Origin: Acridotheres tristis
Lineage: Eukaryota > Chordata > Aves > Passeriformes > Sturnidae
NCBI GenBank assembly: GCA_037013685.1
Contig: CM072919.1
Location: forward strand, 54,575,116-54,639,115
DNA length: 64,000 nt
Reading direction: 5' to 3'
The notes under the pieces were generated by a model. It made no database searches and was not told the DNA's origin. It saw nothing but the letters and a program-made list of their open reading frames with translations. How positions within the stretch are numbered: position 1 is the first letter of the stretch; every line of letters starts with the position of its first letter. Positions 51,750 to 61,849 of this stretch are shown piece after piece. A program made the translations under genes and the position numbers.

Positions 51750-52350
51750 CACCCGACTCCAGAGTTGCGTGCCACAACCATGCCCTGCGAGCTGCACCGA
51801 CACCCGGTCCACGGGCCAAGAGATCTCCCAGCCGGGCAGCGCCGCTGCTGCCGCCACGGGAGCCGCGGGCAGGCCCGGCCCGGAGCCGGGAGCCGGGGAC
51901 CCGGAGCCGGGAGCCGGAAGCCCGGAGCCCGGAGCCGGGAGCCGCGGGCAGGCCGTGGCAGGCCGTGCCGCTGGGCACAGGGGGCGGTGCCGCCGCGCCC
52001 GCGCTCCCCCGGGGCGGCTCGGCTGGGCCTGGCCCGGCCCTGTCCCACGCCGCCGGACGCCGGTGTTTAAATACCGGCGCCTGCCGCTCTGCTGCGTCCT
52101 TCGCCAGGTAAGGGGTGGGTGTCCGCAGCTCTTCGCTGACCGCGCTTTCTTGCCAGGGCTGCCGCAGGGCCCTGCGACTGTGCAGCCATGGCGGGGCGGC
52201 CCCGGCCCGGCCCGCGGGGGTCGGGGGCGGCCCGGGGTGCGGCGCGGGCGGCTGGCCGGCCTCCGGCAGCTCCCGCGAAGGGCCGCCACGGGTAGGCGGG
52301 ATCGCGCCGCATCCCCCCTCAGCCGCCGCCATTCCCGTGTTTTCAGTCTT
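51750..52350 (+). promoter_or_regulatory. TMEM171: CpG island, probable TMEM171 promoter
   Basis: An abrupt GC- and CpG-rich block in AT-rich DNA, with runs such as CCGCCACGGGAGCCGCGGGC. A TATA-like TTTAAATA lies near 52064. A strong donor CGCCAG|GTAAGG lies at 52107/52108 and others downstream (CAG|GTGAGG at 52558/52559). It is the only CpG island between FCHO2 and TMEM171, on the side expected for the TMEM171 5' end, and would splice over 5 kb to 58018. The long overlapping open frames here on both strands are GC-driven. Confidence 0.6.
51879..51945. repeat. GC-rich minisatellite (GGAGCCGGGAGCC-like)
   Basis: Tandem imperfect copies of a GGAGCCGGGAGCC unit. The flanking phrase GGGAGCCGCGGGCAGGC occurs on both sides (near 51859 and 51937), suggesting local duplication inside the CpG island. 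Confidence 0.85.
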
Positions 52351-52358
52351 ATCGAGTG

Positions 52359-55300
52359 TGTGTGAGAACTGTCCGGGGTGTAAGTGACCTTGGAGACATG
52401 TTCTCCTTGGAGAGCCCGCCGCTCCCCATACTGCTTCCCCACTGCGACCTTTACGCCATCCCTGAGGGAGGATGAGATATCTCTGAAGGGGCTTCTGCAG
52501 CTATTCTGGCATGCAGTACTCTCGTGGCTGATGGTGGCGTACAGCTGGGACGGCACAGGTGAGGAGGTTAAGGTGCTGTTCCGTCGCGGAGAGGAGGTGG
52601 TGGAGAGGGATGCCTGGCGTGATGCATGGAAGCTTTTAGGGCATGCTTCATCTTCCTGAAGGTCTTATTGTGACTAAGAAGACTAAGTGACTTAGATTAG
52701 ACTATGCCTGATGGGCTGGTGCATGAATACTGCTATTCCTAGATGGAGTAGCGTTTAATTGCTTGTCCATTAAATTGTCTGGCTTAACGCCCCAGGTCAG
52801 CCTCAGGAAACTGGGACAGGATGGCTTTAGATAGTTTTTGGAGCCCTACATCTCCCTGATGGTCACCGTGGCCTATCCTGTGATCAAAGATGTGTAAGTC
52901 TTTTTATCTTGTGCCTTTTGCTGCTTTAAGATACATCAGGCCCCGGGACAGACCTTCCTGTGAATTTCCAGAAACTGGTCTGTCATATGTTACCTGTTTG
53001 AAAAACATCAGCTCTGGTGTTTACTGTATCTGTCTGGTTTCTCCCTAACCTTCCGGCAGGTTTTCCGGAATACAGAAGTTCTTTGCCACAGCTCTTGTGT
53101 ACCACTAGTGTGTCATGTAAAAATATTCCACCGACATGCACGAGGACACTTCAGAGCTCATTTTTGAATCTAGGTGCTGCCCTAGTTGCCTGCATGGCAG
53201 TCAATGGGTTACCAAGCTTTGCTTTGTAAGCTCCTTGCTGTTCAGACAGACTTTTGGGGTCTTCCTGTACAAATGTAGTGAAAATATTCTTCCTGGTGAA
53301 GTAAGCGAGGAACATTTGTGGGCCATCTTTCGCTGTAGCTGCTTTTCTCTTGTAGCCCACAGGGACAGGAATTGGCAGCTTTGCAGAATGTGCTTCTGTC
53401 TGGCGCAGTCAGAATCCCTGACAGTGCTGATTTGTGGTAAAAGAGATCCCTGGTGCACGTATCTCTGGAGAGTGGTAGGATTCATCCCACTTTCTGGAAT
53501 TTCCTACTGCAGCTGCTTTCCGGTACTTTTCCAGGTGGCTCCTGCCCCGCCTGCAATGATCATAAATAACAGCACGGCATTACTCTTCTATACTGTGAGC
53601 TGAAACAATAATTTTGTCGACCCGTATGGGCAGAGTTCTTGTGGCATCCTATCCCAGCTTAGGACTCTTTATACACACTGTCTAAATCTTGAAACCTTTT
53701 AAGATATCTGAGTCTTATGCTCTGTGAGATAAGAGCGCTATCAGGTACTAATTAGCGACTACATACATAAGAGAACAAATTGCATATATTTGGCGTCTCA
53801 GAACTGGTAGTTTTGTTTCTTCAAAGTAGAAAACAAAAAGTGCATCCTGTTGGGTATATCCCACCAGCTCTTCAAATAAGTTGTTAAAAACACCATGGGG
53901 AGGGAAGAGTGTTGGAATGAATATTGTACATTACAATTTAGTTTAATCAGCTTACTCATGGATGAGTGTCTCTGCATGCCAAGTTAAGAGTCCAGTCCAG
54001 GGGGAAACTGAGATTTAATGAAGACAGAAAATTATGTGGGTACAGAGGCAGATATGAGCAAAGAAGTTCAGACATAGGGAGCCATTCATGTTTTGATATG
54101 GAAGTTAGACTGAATGAAGTTGAGAGCATTTTTCCTTACAAGTCGCTTGACCAATAAGGAATCATGGTTTAATTTGAAACCTCGGGGGGGGGGGGTGGAA
54201 ATCACAAAGAAAAAAAAAAAAGCACAGTGGCAACTGCCTAGTAGTAGTTCAAAACTTGGAAACATAGGTGAAAAATTGGAAAAATTAAAGTCCTTGAAAA
54301 GGATGGCTTACAAATTCTAATGGGATTTCCACTGTGGACTACAACAGAGTATTATAGTTTTTGAAATAACGTGGGCTAGACCTGAAACTTCTGAAATTAT
54401 TTGTTTGCTTTTGCAAGCAAAAAGAGGGGGAATGGAGCCTACTCTGGGAAGGATAAAGCAGAGGGACAGCAGTATTTTAATTCTTGCAATGCATTTATTT
54501 TAATTCTGTTCTTGAATTCATAATATCTGCATAAAGCTATCAAATTTCATGTGAGTAAGTGTGAGTAAATTCATAGCCCTGGTGTTTGCAGTGGCAATCT
54601 TGGAAAATATGAAGGCTCAAGAAGAATTGCAGTAGAAGTAATTTTAAATTCTTGGAGTCATCCATAGTATGAAAATTGTAATACAAATGTTATACAGAAA
54701 ACTGACAAAAAATTACGAAGTTGTTTCCTGTTCTGGCATAGGCCTGACTTACAAAAAAAAGTAAAGCACTATATCATTTAGGTTGAGCTTATAACCAGAC
54801 TTCCTTTATAAGTTACGTTTCCAAGTCACTCTTCCCATCATACTTAACGGCCTCTACAGTACTGCATTATGTTCTAATTGTTTCTGACCTTTATTTCCAT
54901 GTCTGCTTTCAGACTTGAGTTTAATATCAAGGGAAAATTCCTGTACGTCAATATGCCTGTGGAGATAGGCGATCTTGTGGAAGTGTTTCAAGTGCATAGA
55001 CAATAAAAGACTTATCTCTTTGTTAAAATACTTTTTCTTGAAACACAAGAAATAAATTTAATCTTGCTTTAGGTTTCATGTTAAAATTTCATGGTAGCAT
55101 AAATGGAAATTAGTCCTCCCTTGGATTTTCTAGCATAAAATCTATGGCTTTCATCTTCAGAGCCACAATGGACTGTTCTGAATGTTCTTTCTTTTGTGGC
55201 CTGAAAGAATGAAGAAAATATGCACATGCTTCATTTCTAATGTAGCTAATGTAATTTCTAATAGCTTAATCTCATAACAACAAGATTGGTGGAAGAGAAG

Positions 55301-57999
55301 CAGGCACTGTGTTGGAGTAAGGAGGGCAAATCTCTAGACTTTTCTTTGTAATGGATATATATTTGAATTTACTTTTTTTTTTTGCCTTCACGCTATTTTA
55401 TTTTCTTCTAATTTGCTTGTATTTAAGTCCATGTTTTCTTCCCCCTAGAGGGAAGTGCAAAGAAAGGATTCAGATTTCTTTCTAGAGTGTTGGTATTATA
55501 ATGGTTAATGCACCTCAGCAGAAAAGTGTCTCAAGACAGTTGTCTGAAATTGGGCTTTGCTGGGATTTATTTATTTATACGTGTGTGTGTGTTTCAGAGG
55601 TGTTTTACTCAGCTTTTTACACCTGGTAAGTCAGGAAGCCTGAGCCAGCTCAGATAATTTATGAGAATGGGGAATATGCAGTTACCAAAAAGAATTTTAT
55701 TGACTTAGCAAAGACCACTGAAATCTAAGAAGTGGCCATCCCAGTCTGGTTTTTTTTGCCCAGAGGTAGAACCTTCAGACTCATGCAGTCTGAAGTCATG
55801 CATGACTGCAGCTCATGCAGTATTGAAAGTGTGCTGAACTGAAGGTCTTCAATCAGGATTTTTTTTTTGTGACATTCTATTCTATCTTTAGTGCTCTTTA
55901 TGACCTTTTTATAACCTTTTTTTCCCCTGGAGTGAATCTAACTCTTCTGCCAAGGGACCCTTAGTTAGCAGTTTTTCAAACTGATCTTAGTAGACGGTTT
56001 TCAGAAGACTAAATTTAAAACACTGAAGAATTAGCAGTCATAGTTTGCAAGTTAACTACTCACAATAATGGAGTGCCTTAAGAGGTGGTCACTCAGTTTT
56101 GCTGTTGAAGATGGCCAGCTAGGAAGCTTAGTCGCTTCCTGCGGTGGCCTTCTTGCTGTGTTCCCTTGCCTCTCAGATCTTGTGCTTATTGAGCCTTTTA
56201 CCTGTGTGATGTACTCTGCTTTCGCCTGTGCTCTTGGGGATCTGGTTTGATGTTCAGAAGTAAACTGTGTAAAAACTTCATCATTCATCTATGTGCTCAG
56301 CCCATTCTTTAATTGGTTTCTACTCTTAAAAGTGGCAGAGTAGTGACTTAGTAGATTGTCTTGCACCGCAGATAAATAATTATGTTTTTTGAGTCACTAG
56401 TGGATTCTATGATTGTGTTTTGTTTTCGTCCTAGTGGGGCACTGCAGTTACTGGGGAGTGACACAAACTTTGTTGTGGCTGACACATGTTCAACAGTTTG
56501 TTTCCAGAAATCACATAGTACCTTGTTTTTCTCGTGGAATAAGTGTACCAAAGGCATATGTAAGGAGGATCCAGTCTAATTTGATGTTTTATTTTCCAGT
56601 CATCTGAATTAGTAGCAGGACAGTAGAAGGTGGTAGAGAAAAGGCTGAAGGTTAACTAATAAACAGCAGTAGCTAAGCTGATTCCCTGCTTCCATCCATG
56701 ACAAACTCCACCAGTCCCTATATATCTGTCATTATATATCCAAGACATAGGTGAAATTGTCTGTCATAGGGGACACATCATGATTGATGAGGGCAAGAGG
56801 GTAGTGTCAGAACACTGCAGCACAAGCATGCTTGAGTACTTCCTGTGCTTGTTAGGGAAAAGCTTTCTCGGGGTCTATCCATGAGACTTAGTTATTTTCC
56901 ATAGTCTGAACTTCCCCTGCATTTCAGATTGGCTTTCGATGGATGTTAGCCAAGATCCCCATGGTTGCTAGTCACCATCTGGTGGCTGATGTCCATCTGG
57001 CTCTGTAGGCAGAGTGTCAGTGTAGCAGAAACTTCATTGTAGGTAACAGCAGAGTTGGTTGGTTTGTTTTTTTTTTTTTGTACTAGAGCTTACTGACTGG
57101 AACTCTGTCCTAACTTTCAGTCAGGCTTCCCTTGGCCCAGTAAATCCACATCCAGCTGATTTGTTATCCATGCTACCATATGGGCTGTTATTAGACTCAA
57201 AACTGTTTTCTGTTTCCTTCTATTTTACTTCTGAGTCTAGAGTCTTGTGGGCTCAGAAGCCTTCTGGGAGCAAATTCATTAATTTATTTTTAAAGCTCTT
57301 TCTAGCAAAGACAAAGTATTCAGAAATAGGGGTAGTTGAAAGGAAGTGTAGGAGTACTATGCTTAGCAACTCTAACTATCCAGCTGAAATCAGTGAGACT
57401 TGAACTGGTTTTTAGAATGTTTGTTTGTTGTTTTGTTTTGTCATTTCAGAACAGAGCCCAAACCCATCTCAGTACTTGCTTTTGACACAGCATAGGACAG
57501 GAAGCTCTTTTAAAGAGAGAAACAAAAAGTCTTTACTGTCTATGGAAAGAAAAGGAGGATTTATATGCTTTGAAAAGGTAAGTAATAGAAGATTTACTTG
57601 GTTAAAAAGTCCAGTAGTCATTGTTCATTTGCATTGAAGTACTATCTGTCACAAGCTGTCACTTCCAGCAGTTCAGCACAGAAATAGTTTTCTCTTTTCA
57701 AGGGGAAAGCTAAACTGTCCTTGTTCCAAATATTCAACATCTCAAAATAATGTCCTCTTAATCATAAGACTATTTCTCTAAAGAAACAATTAATTTAGCT
57801 GTGCAGCAGCAATTACAGTTGGTTTAAGTCGAACTGTAAGGCAAGTTCTGTCTTTTCATTGGCATTTAACATCAGCAAACTTGAATAGGCCTGTAATCCA
57901 TAGTGGAGGTAGTGCAAAACAGAAGATACTGGTGCATCAACAATAAAGGCTGAGTAACAAATTTGAAGGTAAGAAATATAACATAGCTATTCTTGCTGG
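52359..57999 (+). other. TMEM171: Probable TMEM171 first intron
   Basis: Between the CpG-island donors and the acceptor at 58017. It contains coding-looking but broken patches at 52390-53600 (see findings), a G12 run at 54184-54195 with a nearby A12 run, and otherwise AT-rich DNA. No further gene was identified. Confidence 0.5.
54184..54221. repeat. G12 and A12 homopolymers
   Basis: Twelve Gs at 54184-54195 and twelve As at about 54210-54221. These are prone to slippage and to sequencing-length error. Confidence 0.85.
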
Positions 58000-58017
58000 C
58001 TTTTTTTCTTCTTTTAG

Positions 58018-58101
58018 TTTGTGTTTTCATGTTCACAGATCTGCTGTAGTTTGCTGCCATTTAATTCTAACAACTCGTCTGCTTGAGGAGATTCTGTTGT
58101 A
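58018..58101 (+). other. TMEM171: TMEM171 5' untranslated part of the first coding exon
   Basis: A polypyrimidine tract and acceptor, CTTTTTTTCTTCTTTTAG, ends at 58017. This leaves 84 nt of 5'UTR before the ATG. Alternatively, transcription could start nearby. Confidence 0.55.
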
Positions 58102-58732
58102 ATGTATCCAGTGGCTGTTCCTGCACCAGGAGGTGAAGGAAGTAATGGACAACATGGGAAACTTATTTTTTTCCTATTTGTTTTTGGAGCTGTGTTGCTC
58201 TGTGCTGGATTCCTTCTTTCAGTTTTTATTCTCCAGTCATGTCCATCTGGAAGCTTCAGTGACTGTAACGAGGTCCTTAAGGCTGCTGGGCCAGTGCTGG
58301 CTGTCACTGGACTGGTTTGTGTTTTACTGGCACGATCAAGGGCCAGGATGTATCTAAGGCAAAGACAATTGCAAAACGAGCAGGTATACAGCCTTGTTTT
58401 TTGTCGTGGGAACTGTCAGTTCGCCCAGTTTCTCATATTTGGATTCCTGTTTTTAACTAGTGGAATGTTAATTAGCATCCTGGGCATTTGGGTTCCTGGT
58501 TGCAGCCCTGGCTGGCATATGATACAGCTCAACCACACTGGCTCTTCTGACCTGGACCTCCAGGGCTGTGGATTCCTGTCACTTCAAATCATGGGACCTT
58601 TGATTGTGCTCACTGGGTTGTGTTTCTTCGTGATAGCTCATGTTAAAAAGAAGCAAAACTTAAATCTCAACCAAGAATCTTGTGAAAGTGAAGAACATGC
58701 TCACAGCCCCGAATCTTTTCAGGTTACAGTAG
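58102..58732 (+). CDS. TMEM171: TMEM171, first coding exon (four transmembrane segments)
   Basis: Encodes 210 residues plus one nucleotide of transmembrane protein 171, a four-pass membrane protein of poorly known function. Hydrophobic segments lie at residues about 21-43, 61-77, 109-131 and 158-180. The TM3 and TM4 blocks FLIFGFLFLTSGMLISILGI and CGFLSLQIMGPLIVLTGLCF are diagnostic. An ARSRAR basic loop follows TM2, and an NHT sequon sits at residue 144 in the second extracellular loop. The start ATG precedes MYPVAVPAPGGEG and is the first ATG after the presumed acceptor. The donor is GTAG|GTGAGT, phase 1. Human TMEM171 is about 324 residues, so this exon holds about two thirds. It lies downstream of FCHO2 on the same strand, as in human. 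Confidence 0.95.
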
Positions 58733-59744
58733 GTGAGTAAAAAATGGTGGAACTTTACATTGGGAATTAGTGGGGGTTTTTTCCACTAATAATTTACATC
58801 TGGATATTACTTATTTGAGCTCTAAGCATGTCAAGACAGCCAAAATAGAATAATGTTACTTTGTCTCATATGGTTTCTGTCAGCTGGTCAGTTCAGTTAC
58901 CTTTCTTAAAAAAGCAGACTCTCTTTGGCATGAAAAGGTCTGACTGTGTAAAGCAACATAATCTGACACAAATGAGTCTGACCTTAATTCTTTTCTCAAA
59001 TGGTGTGATTGACACTGCAGATCAGACTTCTTTGATTATATTGAAGATTTATTTTAGCCTTGAGCTCTGAACCCTTAAACAGAAGATTCTGATTCATAAT
59101 CAATGTACTGTATTTTTTAAATTGTGGCCACATCCTCAGTCAGTCAGATGTATGATTACAGGTTTTAAGCTCTTCAGTTACAGAGTGGAAATTGGTAGAT
59201 TTTTTGCTGTACAATGTTGAAGTGGTGAACTGTGTATCAATAGTTGTGGTTAGTGTGCCTTGAGCTGCTAGTAAATTAGCAGGGAAACTGCCACAACACA
59301 CAAAATCAGTTCTCAGAGCCATTAATGACTGCCATTATAACACTGCAGTACTTATGGAGAAACTTGGAATTACCTATGTTATATTTGGGAGGGAAACTAA
59401 ATACCTTCCTGCCCTTAAATGTTCCAACAGTAACTGTGTGCTTTGCACTTCCACTTCTTGTAGACAGTCAACCATATTTGTGTCTCTTAGCTAGATAAAC
59501 ACTCCCCCTTGTCAGTTGTATTGTCTAAATGAAATCTTTCATTTATAAATATGCTGCATCTTTATTTTGGGATTATTTAGGTTTCGAATGTACCTCCAAC
59601 CTACTCCAACAGGCCAGAATGTATCAATTCTGTATGTGGGATCATTTATCTTAAAAGCTAGGCAAGTAAAAATTGTAGGATGCTGTTAGTATAACCACAG
59701 ATGCTCTGTTCTTCAGAGGTAGTAATTGGTGTTCTTTCCTCTAG
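58733..59744 (+). other. TMEM171: TMEM171 intron
   Basis: GT-AG intron of about 1 kb, starting GTGAGT and ending TTCCTCTAG. Nothing else was recognised. Confidence 0.85.
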
Positions 59745-59886
59745 GTGATGCTGTGATGGTATTCCCACCCCCACCACCTTCTTATTTTGCTGACCCTATG
59801 TCACCAACTGTGACACATTGTCTTATGTCAGGTGTTTTGCCCACAAGTGAGAATCCTCCACCGTACCACTCTGTCTTCAGTGATGG
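59745..59886 (+). CDS. TMEM171: TMEM171, second coding exon (cytoplasmic PPxY tail)
   Basis: 142 nt, entering in phase 1 and leaving in phase 2. It encodes (G)DAVMVFPPPPPSYFADPMSP, then GVLPTSENPPPYHSVFSD. Two PPxY motifs are visible, PPSY at residues 221-224 and PPPY at 248-251, the type recognised by WW domains such as those of NEDD4-family ubiquitin ligases (family knowledge; binding here is inferred). The donor is GATGG|GTAAGA. The remaining roughly 60-70 residues must be on a later exon that I cannot find before 64000. Confidence 0.92.
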
Positions 59887-60849
59887 GTAAGACTGTGTTA
59901 ATCTCTGACTTTAGAAACCTGAACAGTTTCTTTAGGTATCCAAGACCTTGTTCTTGTATAATCACGGTGAATTAACTACTAGGCGTGACTTTTCATATCC
60001 TTTATTTGAATTGGCATTAAAATATGGTAGTATACTAGGGAAACTACAAACTGCAGAGTGTCCTTTATGAGGATTAAATTATTATTATGACTGGAAAGAA
60101 TTTCTGAAGTTCTTAAATCAATGGCCCTTAGTAGATTTCTTCACAAGTTGTCCAAGAGGACATGCTACTAATAGCAGTGCAGTAGTGATATGATATCCAT
60201 ATTGCCAGATTTTAGAAGCCTCTGTAGAAACAAAGCAGCAATTATTTTGACACCCACCCACAGACCCTGGGAATGTTACTTTATCTGCCGATGTGTTCTG
60301 TTGTCCTGCGTCCCTTATCTCTGCCTTGAGGAAGTGAGATGTGCTGTGCTGGTCTGCCTTGTTCCTACTGTGGTCATGTGTCAAGATTAAAGGATTCCTT
60401 GATATTGCAGAAGGCTCCAGCATGCTGATAAAGGAGGATGCAAAGCCTGTTTTGTTTCAAGATGATGTACTTTACCCTTGCAGCCATTCCTTACATACAT
60501 GGAGTATAACAGAATTGCCCAGTATTGACACCACCAAGCTCAGGGAGCAGGAGCTGCCAACTTACCAAAGATTTACCTGTGCCACATTTATTCCCTGTGG
60601 GTTGCTAACTTGAGGCTAAAAGAGATCACTGCAAGGGCCACATACTAGAAATCAGAGCTAGATCTGGCCAGAAGAGCTGGAGTCCCTAACTTACTTTCAG
60701 GCCCTTAATTATTCAGAAATGACTTTATTTCATATCTTTACAGTGATCCTACATCAGCCTGGGTTTGATCTGTCAGTAAGTTGTGTGGTGCTGTTATTTA
60801 ATGATTTTAATTCTCAAGACTGTGGATGCAACATGGTGTCACTGAAAAC

Positions 60850-61380
60850 TGGGAAATAAACTCTCCAACCAATTAGTTAGGTTATAAAGCCAACATGAGT
60901 TTATTAGGAGTGCTGGAGGCATGGGGAATTCTCCACAAAGCATGTATGCTCAGTAACCTAACAGAGCTGGTTCTGTTACTGAAACTAATACATATTAATT
61001 GCATTTCCTGAATATATGCATATATGCAAATTATTTCCATGGACTTACTTGGATATGGTTCCAGATCTTCTGATTAATCTTTTCTCCTTGAGAGTATCTC
61101 AAATCAGTCATCAGGTCATAATGCACCTCTCTTATCATTCTTTGCTCTGAACGAAATCCTTGTTCTCTCAAAACTAAGATACCAGCTATTATGTATTAAT
61201 CACTGATACAAGGAAGCATTAACTGGAGCGAGACTTACAAGTCACAGATGTAGGGAATTACCAGAGACTATTGTGGCCTTGTGTTATTTGTACTAAGCGC
61301 TGTATGGGACAAAACTAAGCATTAACCATGAATATAGGGATAATACACTTACTGCGCTAAAGTTAAAAGTACTTTCCAAC
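60850..61380 (-). mobile_element. Putative solo LTR, minus orientation
   Basis: A minus-strand AATAAACTCATG poly(A) signal (complement near 60900) lies close to the left end of a roughly 500-bp non-coding block with no CR1 similarity. This is typical of an avian solo LTR. Target-site duplication and exact ends were not determined. Confidence 0.4.
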
Positions 61381-61479
61381 ATCTCCTCCTGCTGCATAGA
61401 CCTCTTACAGAAGAATAACCTGTTTGCTGACAGTTGGAAGTACCATCACTGCCATTGCTGATGAGTGTCTGGAAAGTTG

Positions 61480-61625
61480 TCTGACAGGAAAGGACCTGGT
61501 AATGGTGGTCAGCAACATCTGAACATGAGCCATTAGTGGCCAAGGCAACCAGTTGCATCCAGGCTATATCAACAATAGTGTGGCCAGCGAGACCCGGCAC
61601 CTAAAGCCTCTGTTCAAGGGAAGGG
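61480..61625 (+). mobile_element. CR1 LINE internal fragment
   Basis: ACATGAGCCATTAGTGGCCA, ATCCAGGCTATATCAACAA and AGTGTGGCCAGCGAG follow the order of the CR1 ORF2 3' region. It is badly decayed. Confidence 0.6.
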
Positions 61626-61849
61626 GAACAATAAGTGGCTTGTTCCTGGCAAACTGTGGAATGAGGAGCAAAGATTAGAAGGACAAGGTGCTTACAGAGG
61701 TCCTCTCCTGAATCTGGAGTGTGCTGGCCACACTGGAACACACTTGTAGTCTTACGCAGTTGAGCCAAGGGCTTCTAAAGCAACAGAAGCCAAGAGGGAA
61801 GCACTGGAGAGCTATCTCAAAGAAGCTAAGGGATGTCCTTCCAGGAAGG

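Noticed and set aside
51699..52556. 285-codon minus-strand open frame, with others of 203 and 210 codons overlapping on both strands
   Set aside because: These are produced by the GC-rich CpG island, where stop codons are rare. Composition is A/P/G/R with minisatellite-derived repeats, and all frames are open together.
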